From contig NZ_ARWE01000001.1 of NCBI RefSeq assembly GCF_000384395.1, forward strand, positions 2,578,501 to 2,642,500: 64,000 nt of DNA, read 5' to 3'. Source of the DNA: Geopsychrobacter electrodiphilus DSM 16401 (GTDB lineage: Bacteria; Desulfobacterota; Desulfuromonadia; Desulfuromonadales; Geopsychrobacteraceae). The notes below the pieces were generated by a model. That model saw only the letters and a program-made list of their open reading frames with translations, did no database searches and had not been told where the DNA came from. The position numbers were made by a program, and so were the translations under genes. Positions 51,050 to 60,138 of the stretch are shown here, piece after piece. Numbering within the stretch: the stretch's first letter is position 1; each line of letters opens with the position of its first letter.

Positions 51050-51199
51050 TTACTTGGTCTCCCGGTGCGGAGTGTGCTTCCGGCAAAAACGACAATACTT
51101 ACTGAACTCAAGTTTGTCCGGAGTGTTCCGTTTGTTTTTTGTCGTCGTATAATTACGTTGCTTACACTCGGTGCAAGCCAAAGTGACGATATCACGCAT
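51050..51199 (-). CDS. rpmG: 50S ribosomal protein L33
   Basis: 49 residues, starting [20 protein letters not shown] and ending HTPHRETK. Two CxxC pairs (CTEC and CRFC) mark the zinc-binding form. It lies between tuf2 (65 bases) and tRNA-Trp (43 bases), the typical position next to secE in many non-enteric bacteria. Confidence 0.95.
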   Translation of the reverse strand: MRDIVTLACTECKQRNYTTTKNKRNTPDKLEFSKYCRFCRKHTPHRETK

Positions 51200-51264
51200 G
51201 TCATATTCCTTAATATCTCTGCCCCGGAATGACCCGAAACAAAGGATAAACCACCAACTGCTTC

Positions 51265-52458
51265 TTACTCGATGACTTCGCTGACAACACCAGCACCAAC
51301 GGTACGGCCACCTTCGCGGATTGCGAAACGCAGCTCTTTATCCATGGCGATCGGGGTGATCAGGTCTACAACAACGGCGATATTGTCGCCTGGCATTACC
51401 ATCTCGGTGCCTTCGGGAAGGGTCACAACCCCGGTCACGTCGGTGGTACGGAAATAAAACTGAGGACGGTATCCCTTGAAGAACGGGGTATGACGACCAC
51501 CCTCTTCCTTGGTCAGGATGTAGCACTCCGCCTTGAATTTGGTGTGCGGGGTAATGCTGCCGGGCTTGGCCAGAACCTGGCCGCGCTCGATATCTTCACG
51601 CTTGACGCCGCGCAGAAGAATACCGCAGTTGTCTCCAGCCTGACCCTGATCAAGCAGCTTACGGAACATCTCGATTCCGGTAACGACTGTCTTCTGGGTG
51701 TCCTTCATGCCGACGATCGAAATCTCATCCTGCACTTTGACAATACCGCGCTCGACACGACCGGTTGCAACTGTACCACGACCGGAGATCGAGAAGACGT
51801 CTTCGACCGGCATCAGGAAGGGCTTGTCGATGGCGCGCTCAGGTTCAGCGATATACGCATCGACGGCTGCCATCAGTTCAAGAACCTTGTCTCTGCCGAT
51901 TTCATCATCGCGACCTTCAAGGGCAGCCAAAGCCGAACCTGCAATGATCGGGATATCGTCGCCCGGGAAATCGTAACTGGAGAGCAGCTCGCGAATCTCC
52001 ATGTCGACCAGCTCAAGCAGCTCCTCATCGTCAACCATGTCGGCCTTGTTGAGGAATACCACCATAGCAGGGACACCAACCTGACGGGCAAGCAGAATAT
52101 GCTCACGTGTCTGGGGCATCGGACCGTCGGCGGCCGAAACAACGAGAATGGCGCCGTCCATCTGTGCCGCACCAGTGATCATATTCTTGACATAATCGGC
52201 GTGGCCGGGGCAGTCAACATGAGCATAGTGGCGATTTTCGGTTTCATACTCGACGTGAGCGGTGGCGATAGTAATGCCGCGCTCGCGCTCTTCAGGCGCA
52301 TTATCAATCTGGTCAAAGGCCTTGAATGTGCCTTCACCCGACTTCTCGCACAGAACTTTAGTAATAGCGGCGGTCAGAGTTGTCTTACCGTGGTCAACGT
52401 GACCGATGGTCCCGATATTGACGTGCGGTTTGACCCTCTCGTATTTTGCTTTAGCCAT
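51265..52458 (-). CDS. tuf: Elongation factor Tu (copy after the tRNA block)
   Basis: 397 residues, same protein and, as far as can be read, same DNA as the copy at 34873-36066. It ends with TAA rather than TAG, and its ribosome site (GGGAGGAAT) is closer to consensus than that of the str copy. It is the equivalent of E. coli tufB: four tRNA genes lie directly upstream on the same strand and are likely on the same primary transcript. Confidence 0.98.
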   Translation of the reverse strand: MAKAKYERVKPHVNIGTIGHVDHGKTTLTAAITKVLCEKSGEGTFKAFDQIDNAPEERERGITIATAHVEYETENRHYAHVDCPGHADYVKNMITGAAQMDGAILVVSAADGPMPQTREHILLARQVGVPAMVVFLNKADMVDDEELLELVDMEIRELLSSYDFPGDDIPIIAGSALAALEGRDDEIGRDKVLELMAAVDAYIAEPERAIDKPFLMPVEDVFSISGRGTVATGRVERGIVKVQDEISIVGMKDTQKTVVTGIEMFRKLLDQGQAGDNCGILLRGVKREDIERGQVLAKPGSITPHTKFKAECYILTKEEGGRHTPFFKGYRPQFYFRTTDVTGVVTLPEGTEMVMPGDNIAVVVDLITPIAMDKELRFAIREGGRTVGAGVVSEVIE

Positions 52459-52571
52459 GATATTCCTCCCTTTGTCGTTTTTTTGATCTTCCAGCTGTTT
52501 TAGTTTGATTCGAACATGTTTTCAATTAGCGCGCCATGAGCAACAAACCACAAACTCCAATAGATTTGACA

Positions 52572-52647
52572 TGGAGCTCACAATCGGAATCGAACCGATG
52601 ACCTCATCCTTACCAAGGATGTGCTCTACCATCTGAGCTATGTGAGC
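52572..52647 (-). tRNA. trnT: tRNA-Thr (GGT anticodon)
   Basis: 76 bases with encoded CCA. Acceptor GCTCACA/TGTGAGC, anticodon loop TTGGTAA giving GGT, T arm GGTTCGATTCC. Fourth tRNA of the block, 113 bases before tuf2. Confidence 0.97.
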
Positions 52648-52675
52648 CGATATCAAAGCTACCGGAGGTGAATTC

Positions 52676-52752
52676 TGGAGCGGGAAACGGGATTCGAACC
52701 CGCGACCCTCAGCTTGGAAGGCTGACGCTCTAGCCAGCTGAGCTATTCCCGC
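52676..52752 (-). tRNA. trnG: tRNA-Gly (TCC anticodon)
   Basis: 77 bases with encoded CCA. Acceptor GCGGGAA/TTCCCGC, anticodon loop CTTCCAA giving TCC, T arm GGTTCGAATCC. Charged by GlyQS, encoded at 14471-17453. Confidence 0.97.
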
Positions 52753-52902
52753 CCAAACCTCACGACCGCATAAAACATATTCTATTGTTTTGCAGGTATT
52801 TTCCTGCAATATAACTGGACCTCAATTTCGACCCTGCCCCAGTCCCGGCAGCCCAAAGGCCTCCTGGATGACAGCAACCGAATCTTATCCGGTGAGCAAA
52901 GC

Positions 52903-52987
52903 TGGTGGAGGGGGGAGGATTCGAACCTCCGAAGTCTACGACGTCAGATTTACAGTCTGATCCCTTTGGCCACTCGGGAACCCCTCC
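52903..52987 (-). tRNA. trnY: tRNA-Tyr (GTA anticodon)
   Basis: 85 bases with encoded CCA and the long variable arm of class II tRNAs. Acceptor GGAGGGG/CCCCTCC, anticodon loop CTGTAAA giving GTA. Confidence 0.97.
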
Positions 52988-53046
52988 AGGGGAACCTTAT
53001 CTTAAGCTATATCGATTTTACGGGCGACGCCCGTCATCAGCCTAAA

Positions 53047-53122
53047 TGGAGCTGGCGACAGGAATTGAACCCGCAACATCCTCATTACAAGTGAGGTGCT
53101 CTACCTGTTGAGCTACGCCAGC
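53047..53122 (-). tRNA. trnT: tRNA-Thr (TGT anticodon)
   Basis: 76 bases with encoded CCA. Acceptor GCTGGCG/CGCCAGC, anticodon loop CTTGTAA giving TGT. First tRNA of the block, starting 11 bases after the -10 box of a good promoter. Confidence 0.97.
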
Positions 53123-53132
53123 ACGGCCGCGA

Positions 53133-53161
53133 GTTATACCCCAGCCAAAAGCTGATTGCAA
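53133..53161 (-). promoter_or_regulatory. Promoter of the tRNA-tuf2 operon
   Basis: Minus-strand TTGCAA (53156-53161) and TATAAC (53133-53138) are 17 bases apart, placed so that transcription would start about at the first tRNA. A GCGGCCG-type GC-rich discriminator follows, as in growth-rate-controlled stable RNA promoters. Confidence 0.65.
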
Positions 53162-53165
53162 GCAA

Positions 53166-53188
53166 AAATTTACCGCCATTTCGGCGGT
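53166..53188 (-). terminator. Terminator of the proS-DUF4388-pyrF-rlmB run
   Basis: ACCGCC/GGCGGT around GAAAT (53172-53188) is followed on the minus strand by AAATTTTTGC, about 90 bases after the rlmB stop and just before the tRNA promoter. Confidence 0.6.
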
Positions 53189-53218
53189 CCCCGGAGGTAG
53201 ATGCGACAAGCCCCGATA

Positions 53219-53245
53219 TGTATAGCAAACCGGCGGACCTGTCAA
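53219..53245 (-). promoter_or_regulatory. Second promoter-like sequence upstream of the tRNA block
   Basis: A perfect minus-strand TTGACA (53240-53245) is followed after 15-16 bases by TATACAT. It lies between the rlmB stop and the hairpin at 53172-53188, so a transcript from it would meet that terminator after about 40 bases. Confidence 0.4.
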
Positions 53246-53278
53246 GAAGTTTTAGTCGGATCTTTTAACCGGGGCCCA

Positions 53279-54019
53279 TCAGCCCGCCTGCCGAACGACC
53301 TCAAACATGGCAACAGATGCGGCCACGGACGCATTTAGTGAGTTGACCTGTCCTGCCATCGGAATTGCCAACAAACCGTCACAGTGATTCCGGACGTTGG
53401 GTCGCAGGCCCTTCCCTTCGCTGCCGACAATCAAAGCCAGGTTGCCGCTCAGATCCGCCGCAAACAGATTCTGCGAACCCGCATCTCCGGCCAGGCCATA
53501 ACACCAGATACCGAGTTTTTTCAACTCTTCGAGGGTTCGCGAGAGGTTAACGACCTGGCACAGCAATAAATGGCTGAGAGCCCCGGCAGCCGTCTTTTCA
53601 ACTACTGGCGTTACCGGGCAACTGCGATCCTTGGCCACGACCACCCCATGACAGCCTGCTACTTCGGCACTACGCAGGATCGCACCCAGATTATGCGGAT
53701 CTGTAACACCATCCAACACCAGAAAGAAGGCACTGCGGCCGCTACTCCGCCAATGATCAAGCAACTGATCCAGCTCTGCATAGACAAAGGGGGGGAGTTT
53801 AAGCAGGACTTGCTGATGTCGATTATGCCCGGCCAGACGATCAAGCTCAGGTTTGGTCATCAGTCTAATCTTGATTGCCTGGCCCTCGGCCTGCTCGCGC
53901 AACTGCTCGAGCCGAGGAGCCAAGCGGCCCGAAGGTAGTATCAGTTCAAGGGGTTTACGTGTGCCGGAGAGCAATGCTTCCGCGACCGGATTTATCCCGT
54001 GGATCAGATCGAAATTCAT
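53279..54019 (-). CDS. rlmB: 23S rRNA (guanosine-2'-O-)-methyltransferase RlmB (TrmH/SpoU family)
   Basis: 246 residues. An N-terminal substrate-binding domain (about 1-75) is followed by a SPOUT knot with DPHNLGAILRSAEVAG, ALIVGSEGKGLR and VNSLNASVAASVAMFE. RlmB methylates G2251 of 23S rRNA in the P loop. A related TrmH-family tRNA or rRNA target cannot be fully excluded. It overlaps pyrF by four bases (ATGA). Confidence 0.9.
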   Translation of the reverse strand: MNFDLIHGINPVAEALLSGTRKPLELILPSGRLAPRLEQLREQAEGQAIKIRLMTKPELDRLAGHNRHQQVLLKLPPFVYAELDQLLDHWRSSGRSAFFLVLDGVTDPHNLGAILRSAEVAGCHGVVVAKDRSCPVTPVVEKTAAGALSHLLLCQVVNLSRTLEELKKLGIWCYGLAGDAGSQNLFAADLSGNLALIVGSEGKGLRPNVRNHCDGLLAIPMAGQVNSLNASVAASVAMFEVVRQAG

Positions 54020-54747
54020 CGATTTAGGGCGTCAGCAATTTCGCCCAGGATAAGGCGGGCCGCTTCGACCGGATCTACCGCCGCCGAGATCGGCCGTCCA
54101 ATCACCAGATGACTGGCACCGGCGGCAATAGCCGTGGCAGGCGTGGTAACGCGCTTCTGGTCATCGAGCGACGCAAAGGCCGGTCGGACCCCCGGAGTAA
54201 CAATGGCGAACCCGTCGCCACAGACCTCACGAATCAAACCCACCTCCTGAGGTGAGGCGACAACTCCGTCAAAACCGGCATCCCTGGCGAGTTTCGCAAG
54301 TTTCGGCACCATCTCCGTCACCGGACGATCGATCCCAACACCGCGCAAGGTCTCCTCTGTCGATGATGTCAGAATCGTCACCGCCAGCATCAGGGGGCGG
54401 GTCTGCCCGGCATCTCGACACCAGGCGTCAACCTCTGCCACGGTCTGCTGCATCATCTCCAGGCCACCCAGGGCGTGAACATTAAACATGCCGACCCCCA
54501 GCCGACAGGCCTCAACCCCAGCCTTGGCTACGGTGTTGGGGATGTCATGATATTTAAGATCGAGAAACACATCTGAGCCCAGTTCACGAATCATTTCGAC
54601 CACCTGCGGACCACAGCGGGTAAAGAGCTGTTTGCCAACCTTGAAGAGTCCGACTTGTTCACGCAGCAGCTCTACCCAGGCTTGTGCCTTGTCAAAGCTG
54701 TCAACATCCAGAGCAAAAATCAGACGCTTGCGCGCTTCATTCAACAT
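54016..54747 (-). CDS. pyrF: Orotidine 5'-phosphate decarboxylase
   Basis: 243 residues, bacterial type I. The catalytic Asp-Lys-Asp set is in FLDLKYHDIPNT (Asp63, Lys65, Asp68), with Asp14 and Lys37 for ribose binding. It makes UMP, the last step of de novo pyrimidine synthesis. The ATG at 54747 shares one base with the upstream stop (TGATG) and has GGAGAAG upstream; a TTG three bases before is less likely. Confidence 0.96.
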   Translation of the reverse strand: MLNEARKRLIFALDVDSFDKAQAWVELLREQVGLFKVGKQLFTRCGPQVVEMIRELGSDVFLDLKYHDIPNTVAKAGVEACRLGVGMFNVHALGGLEMMQQTVAEVDAWCRDAGQTRPLMLAVTILTSSTEETLRGVGIDRPVTEMVPKLAKLARDAGFDGVVASPQEVGLIREVCGDGFAIVTPGVRPAFASLDDQKRVTTPATAIAAGASHLVIGRPISAAVDPVEAARLILGEIADALNR

Positions 54748-55973
54748 CAATCACTTCTCCCAACCAGAGCTTTAACCCGATTACTGATCTCCTGAACGCG
54801 GGCGATCAGGCTTTGTGCTGCGGACGATTCAAGTTCGCGCCGCACGGCCATAGATTCCATATAGACCAACTCACCCAAGGCGTCAGCAAGCAGCTTCTTC
54901 TTATCCCCCTCTTCGAGTCCGGCAAGGTTCTGCACCACCCGGTGCCCATCAAGGGTTCCGTCATCATTCAGCTGAACATCACGCAGCACAAAAGAGTAAG
55001 GCTGCGGCAATTCGCGCAGAAAATGACTGATCTCTTCGGAGAAGCCATCAAACTTCTTTATGACCCGCCCATAGATGGCCTTGAGCACACTATTATAGAT
55101 CATCAACACCTGACCAAGATCTCCGCCGATTTCAGTCGCCGCCTGCTCTTCCATGGTGAGCATCCGCTTTTCGAGCAGGGCGTAGAGCACGCGCATGCCA
55201 TCGAACTCGCGCATGCCACACTTACGAAAAAGGTCCTGCGCCGTCACCTGTCCTGGCCGCGCGTAGGTATAAAACTTCTTTTCGTCCTGTGAAAGATCCG
55301 CCGGCAGTCGGTCGGTCCCCTTAGGAAAGTGCGCGAGCGAGATAATCTTGCGCATGAAGAGCGCCCCCTCATCCTGGCGGCGGAGCCCTTCCATGATGAT
55401 ATTCTGGGTGCTCATTGACAGGCGAATGATCTGTTCGCTGTCGAGAGCCTTGGCACGATAAGAGAAGCTCCCGGTCTCTGCGGTAAACAACTGATAAACA
55501 ATCCCCTCGACCTGAGTCCGTACCATCAACCACAGATCTTTGGGGGAAACGGCACCACTTTCAACCAGAACCCGGCCAAGAGTCGTGCGGCCCTGTGCAA
55601 TATCGCGGGCTTGCTGCAAGGCAGCGCGTTCGACCTTTCCGGTGGCAAAGAGCAGTTCTCCCAGGTCCTCCTTGGGGAAATTGCTGGTAGCGAAAACAAT
55701 CTCACCGTTCTGAAAATAGAGAGATTTTTCACCTGCAGGCAGATCGAAATGAAGGATGCCGGTCTTACGGAACATATTGAAAAAGGAGAGCAAATCCGGG
55801 ATGACCATATCGCCCAGGAAGCCGGCCAACACAACCTGTTCGTCATCTTCTCGACCGAGCAGCAGGTGGCGCCGTGAGCAGGAGAGATTCACCAGCGGCT
55901 CATCTCCGAGGAGCTCGTGAATCCCAGGGTTCAGCACAAGCCGCCCTGACTTATCGATATAGAATTTATCCAT
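54747..55973 (-). CDS. DUF4388 (PATAN domain) protein
   Basis: About 408 residues from the ATG at 55973; in-frame non-ATG starts up to 56036 would overlap proS. The central part (about residues 55-190) is a PATAN/DUF4388 domain: GDMVIPDLLSFFNMFRKTG, the FQNGEIVFATS loop, and GRVLVESGAVSPKDLW, common in deltaproteobacterial signalling proteins with response regulators or GTPase regulators. The C-terminal half is helical without a recognised domain. A regulatory or scaffold role is inferred. It is embedded between proS and pyrF. Confidence 0.75.
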   Translation of the reverse strand: MDKFYIDKSGRLVLNPGIHELLGDEPLVNLSCSRRHLLLGREDDEQVVLAGFLGDMVIPDLLSFFNMFRKTGILHFDLPAGEKSLYFQNGEIVFATSNFPKEDLGELLFATGKVERAALQQARDIAQGRTTLGRVLVESGAVSPKDLWLMVRTQVEGIVYQLFTAETGSFSYRAKALDSEQIIRLSMSTQNIIMEGLRRQDEGALFMRKIISLAHFPKGTDRLPADLSQDEKKFYTYARPGQVTAQDLFRKCGMREFDGMRVLYALLEKRMLTMEEQAATEIGGDLGQVLMIYNSVLKAIYGRVIKKFDGFSEEISHFLRELPQPYSFVLRDVQLNDDGTLDGHRVVQNLAGLEEGDKKKLLADALGELVYMESMAVRRELESSAAQSLIARVQEISNRVKALVGRSD

Positions 55974-56019
55974 GTTTTCGGGTTCCGATATCACTTCACT
56001 CGACACAACAGGCTTCAAT

Positions 56020-57729
56020 TCAGAGGGCAGCCTCAACCCTGGCCTTCAAACTGGCAGCAGCCTCGGCGATGGACAGCATTTCAACCTCTCCGCCGGCACG
56101 GGCCTTAAGTTCAAACTGCCCCTCTTTCAACCCACGTGCGCCAACAGTCACCCTGAGCGGAATGCCGATCAAATCAGCGTCCTTAAATTTGGCGCCGGGA
56201 CGCTCATCACGATCATCGAGTAACACGTCGATCCCCAGGGCGAGCAGCTCGGCATAAAGATTTTCTGAGGCCTCTCGGATCTCAACATCATCAGGATTCA
56301 GCATCGCAATCAGCACCTGGAAGGGAGCGATAGGCATGGGCCAGATGATGCCGTTTTCATCATAATTCTGTTCAATGGAGGCGGCCACCGTGCGCCCGAT
56401 TCCAATCCCGTAACACCCCATGATCAGCGCCCGGCTCTGACCTTGATCATCCAGCACCGTCGCATTCATCGACTCCGAGTAGCGCGAGCCGAGCTTAAAA
56501 ACATGACCGACTTCAACCCCGCGCCAGCTTTCAAGTTTACCACTGCAGCGCGGACAGTCATCACCGCCAACCGCCTGGCGCAGGTCGGCAAAGGTCTCGA
56601 CCCTGAAATCGCGCTCAAGATTCGCCCCGCTAAAGTGGTAATCCTTTTCATTTGCGCCGATGACAAAATCGCTCATCTGACGCACAGCATGATCTGCGAC
56701 GATGCGGATTTTCAAACCGCGCGGACCGGCAAAGCCGGTCGGAGCGCCGGTCGCCCTGAGCACATCAGCCTCTTCGGCTAACAACACCCAATCACCACCC
56801 AACAGGTTGAGCAGCTTGATTTCATTCAGTTCGTGATCGCCGCGCAGCAATACCGCGATCAGTTCTTCATTGCTGGTCTGCACGATCAAGGTCTTCAACA
56901 GCTTAGCTGTCGGAAGTTTCAAAAAAGCCGCAACCTCGTCGATACTCTTCTGACCCGGCGTTGAAACCTTCTCCAGCGCCATAGTCGGTGCCGCGGCCAG
57001 ACTATCCGTAACGCGGATTTCAGCTTTTTCGATATTGGCGGCATACTCGCAACTGTCGCAAGAAACAATTCCGTCCTCTCCCGCTTCAGCCAGCACCATG
57101 AATTCATGGCTGAAAGAGCCCCCAATCGCACCTGAATCGGCCTCTACCGCACGAAAGTTCAGCCCGCAACGCTTGAAGATGCGACGATAGGCCTGATACA
57201 TCTTCTCGTACGCCTTGTCTGCATCGGCCTCTTCGAGATCAAAGGAGTAAGCATCCTTCATAATGAATTCGCGGCCGCGCATCAGACCGAAGCGCGGCCG
57301 GATCTCGTCCCGAAATTTGGTTTGAATCTGATAGAGATTCAGGGGCAGCTGACGATACGACTTGACGACATTGCGCACGATATCGGTGATCACCTCTTCA
57401 TGGGTTGGTCCCATGCAGAACTCGGTTTCCTTGCGATCCTTAAAGCGCAGCAACTCCTTGCCGTATTTTTCCCAACGCCCCGATTCCCGCCACAGCTCTG
57501 CCGGATTGGCCATCGGCATCAAACACTCAATGGCACCAGCGCTGTTCATCTCTTCACGCACGATCTGTTCGACCTTGCGGATCGCACGCAGACCAAAGGG
57601 CATATAGCTGTAGATCCCGGCCGCAACCTTGCGGATCATACCGGCACGGGTCATGAGCTGATGACTGATAATCTCAGCGTCAGCCGGGCTTTCTTTGAGG
57701 GTCGGGAGCAGATATTGACTGTAACGCAT
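56020..57729 (-). CDS. proS: Prolyl-tRNA synthetase (bacterial type with editing insertion)
   Basis: 569 residues. Class II motifs lie in the first ~200 residues (GIYSYMPFGLRAIRKVE, FGLMRGREFIMKDAYSF) and in the conserved GCYGIGIGRTVAA near residue 440; an YbaK-like INS editing domain lies between (about 225-380, including LIVQTSNEELIAVLLRGDHE). The C-terminal anticodon-binding domain ends the chain. It charges tRNA-Pro and clears mischarged Ala-tRNA-Pro. AAGGA precedes the ATG. Confidence 0.97.
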   Translation of the reverse strand: MRYSQYLLPTLKESPADAEIISHQLMTRAGMIRKVAAGIYSYMPFGLRAIRKVEQIVREEMNSAGAIECLMPMANPAELWRESGRWEKYGKELLRFKDRKETEFCMGPTHEEVITDIVRNVVKSYRQLPLNLYQIQTKFRDEIRPRFGLMRGREFIMKDAYSFDLEEADADKAYEKMYQAYRRIFKRCGLNFRAVEADSGAIGGSFSHEFMVLAEAGEDGIVSCDSCEYAANIEKAEIRVTDSLAAAPTMALEKVSTPGQKSIDEVAAFLKLPTAKLLKTLIVQTSNEELIAVLLRGDHELNEIKLLNLLGGDWVLLAEEADVLRATGAPTGFAGPRGLKIRIVADHAVRQMSDFVIGANEKDYHFSGANLERDFRVETFADLRQAVGGDDCPRCSGKLESWRGVEVGHVFKLGSRYSESMNATVLDDQGQSRALIMGCYGIGIGRTVAASIEQNYDENGIIWPMPIAPFQVLIAMLNPDDVEIREASENLYAELLALGIDVLLDDRDERPGAKFKDADLIGIPLRVTVGARGLKEGQFELKARAGGEVEMLSIAEAAASLKARVEAAL

Positions 57730-57897
57730 AAAAAATCCGGATCCTTTTATTGATTGATCAATGGTTAAAACGATAAAAATTGGCCTGAAAACTAACCCGA
57801 ATAGGGCCGAAAAGCAAGAGCCGTCACGCCCCGAATCACTCCCGGGCGGACAGATGCATTCTTTTAGAGAATATCGCCCCGCAGCAGAGCCAGGCGT

Positions 57898-58905
57898 TTA
57901 AAATTGGTGTATCAGGGCGAGATGAAACACAACATCGGGGGCCGTATTCACCAGGACATCCTCGATCACGGCCAGCTCGAGCGCCGTTTTATCTGCAAGC
58001 GCCAAACTGCCGCCGATCGCCAACTGTCCGGCAAACTTGTTCAATTCAGGAAACTGGCTCTCCTTAAAGAGAGGGGTATGCCCGTCGAACTGAAGCTGCA
58101 GACCGAGCTGAGCCCAGGGTTGCCAGGCGACACCAAGATTGACCAGGCCCGCCAGATTGCGGCGCTGATCGGGGAGCAGATCGCCATCAGTCGTGAACAA
58201 AGCACCACCACCGCCATAAAGAGTCAAAGGTCCGGTTGCAGCTTTAAAGCGTTGTTCGCCACTCAACCAGAGAGCCAGATCAGTGCTCCCGCTCCCGGTG
58301 AGATCGCGCGCACGGCCGGTCGGCAGCTTCAAGCTGGTCCGCAGCGCGACAGAACGTAGTTTTTCCGTATCCTGCCAGCACTGCCAGGCGGCGCGCAACG
58401 AGAGATCGCCGATTCCCGACTGATCGGACTGCAGCGCGAAGCCGCTCTCCGGTCGGGTATAACTGTAGTCTAGCCGGCCAGTTGGGGCATGATTCCGACC
58501 TCCCTGGGGCAAGCCAAAGGCATTATGCCAGCCTTCGATGAAGTCATCGAGAAACCCGCCCTGATTGCTGATCAAGGGCAATTCTGCCCCAAACTCCAGG
58601 TTAGACCCGACGCCGTAATCAACAGAGAGCGCAGCCCGGTAGGTCTCACCATCGAAACGCAGACTCTCTCCAGCAGACGCTTTTTCGGTAAAGTTACTGA
58701 TCAGATCAACAGTCGTCTCAACCCGACCTGCGCCAGATGCCAGCACCCGGGCCGGACCAAGGGCGGGGATACCAAAACCGAGCGCCACGGGAGAAAGATT
58801 CCGCGTGGTCAAGGGTTGCATTTCAAACCCCGCGGCCATAACCGGAGCACTGACAAGGATCAATGAGATGAGGACAAATAATCTATACCGCATGGGCTTA
58901 TGCAT
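57898..58905 (-). CDS. DUF3187 family predicted outer-membrane beta-barrel protein
   Basis: 335 residues from the ATG at 58905, which has GGAGG seven bases upstream. The signal peptide is clear (RLFVLISLILVSAPVMAAG, about residues 7-26). The rest alternates short beta strands with Gly/Leu-rich turns and ends in a terminal aromatic (HQF), as expected for an outer-membrane barrel. DUF3187 has no established function. It overlaps the end of ispG by eight bases (ATGCATAA), so it is co-expressed with it. Confidence 0.75.
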   Translation of the reverse strand: MHKPMRYRLFVLISLILVSAPVMAAGFEMQPLTTRNLSPVALGFGIPALGPARVLASGAGRVETTVDLISNFTEKASAGESLRFDGETYRAALSVDYGVGSNLEFGAELPLISNQGGFLDDFIEGWHNAFGLPQGGRNHAPTGRLDYSYTRPESGFALQSDQSGIGDLSLRAAWQCWQDTEKLRSVALRTSLKLPTGRARDLTGSGSTDLALWLSGEQRFKAATGPLTLYGGGGALFTTDGDLLPDQRRNLAGLVNLGVAWQPWAQLGLQLQFDGHTPLFKESQFPELNKFAGQLAIGGSLALADKTALELAVIEDVLVNTAPDVVFHLALIHQF

Positions 58906-59971
58906 TCTCCTGCCTCCGCTCGGCGGCCAGCGCCTGCGCCTCTTCAACCAGCGCATCCGCCAGTTGTGCTTCAGGGACCTTGCGCACGACTTCGCCATTT
59001 CGGAACAGGAGGCCCTGCCCCTTGCCCCCGGCGATCCCCAGATCAGCTTCCTTGGCCTCACCGGGCCCGTTGACCACGCAGCCCATTACGGCGATGGTCA
59101 ACGGGACCGGCAGATCATGCAGACGCCGTTCAACCTCTTCAGCGACTTGAATCAGATTCACCTGACAACGGCCACAGGTCGGACAACTGATAAAAATCGG
59201 CCCCCGCTGGCGCAAGCTAAGGCTTTTAAGAATTTCAAATCCGACCCGCACCTCCTCAACCGGATCTCCGGTCAACGAGACGCGCAGCGTGTCCCCCAGC
59301 CCTCCATACAACAAGGTCCCCAGACCTACTGCGCTCTTGATCGTGCCGCTCCAGGTCGTGCCAGCTTCGGTAATCCCGATATGCAACGGATAATCAACCT
59401 GACCGGCCAGTAAGCGATAAGCTTCAACCGTGCGCTGAATATTCGAGGCCTTGAGACTGACCTTGATCTCCTGATAGTTAAGTTCTTCGAGAATTCGGAT
59501 ATGCCCCAGCGCACTCTCAACCATCGCTTCGGCGCTGGGATGGCCATATTTCTCAAGCAGTTCCTTTTCTAAAGAACCGCCGTTGACCCCAATGCGGATC
59601 GGCACCTGACGCTCGGCACAGGCCTTGACCACCTCGGCAATCTTCCAGCGCTCACCGATATTCCCCGGGTTCAAACGCAGGCCAGCCACCCCCTGCTCCA
59701 CGGCGGTCAGAGCCAGCAGATAATCAAAGTGGATGTCCGCCACCAGCGGCATCGGGCAGTCCTTGACGAGCGAGCCCAGATTTTCGGCGGCGGCCATATC
59801 GGGCACCGCGCAGCGCACGATTTCGCAACCGACCTCAGCCAGGCGTGAGATCTGCTCCAGGGTCGCGGTCGTATCTCGCGTATCGGTGTTACACATCGAC
59901 TGCACGGCGATGGGTGCCCCTCCCCCGATGGCAAGCGGTCCAAGTTTAATCTGTCTGGTTTTTACTGCCAC
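58898..59971 (-). CDS. ispG: 4-hydroxy-3-methylbut-2-en-1-yl diphosphate synthase (flavodoxin/ferredoxin)
   Basis: 357 residues from a GTG at 59971; the start is chosen because the family begins close to KTRQIKLGPLAIGG, and no ATG lies near. The in-frame ATG-like start at 60115 would give an unlikely 48-residue leader. A TIM barrel is followed by a ferredoxin-like domain carrying the [4Fe-4S] ligands (CPTCGRC and GCVVNGPGEA). It performs the reductive step of the MEP isoprenoid pathway. Confidence 0.94.
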   Translation of the reverse strand: MAVKTRQIKLGPLAIGGGAPIAVQSMCNTDTRDTTATLEQISRLAEVGCEIVRCAVPDMAAAENLGSLVKDCPMPLVADIHFDYLLALTAVEQGVAGLRLNPGNIGERWKIAEVVKACAERQVPIRIGVNGGSLEKELLEKYGHPSAEAMVESALGHIRILEELNYQEIKVSLKASNIQRTVEAYRLLAGQVDYPLHIGITEAGTTWSGTIKSAVGLGTLLYGGLGDTLRVSLTGDPVEEVRVGFEILKSLSLRQRGPIFISCPTCGRCQVNLIQVAEEVERRLHDLPVPLTIAVMGCVVNGPGEAKEADLGIAGGKGQGLLFRNGEVVRKVPEAQLADALVEEAQALAAERRQENA

Positions 59972-60138
59972 ACTCTCAACCCTTTCGTTCTGACTTTTCA
60001 CCCCCCGGCGCACCGGAGCGGTGAGTCTACCCTGAAGCCATGCTATGATCAAGGACTGCGCAGGGTTTGACAGGCGAGAAGACCAAGAGTAGTCTGCGCC
60101 GAATTCATCTACCAACGTCCTGAAAAAAGAAGATTAAC

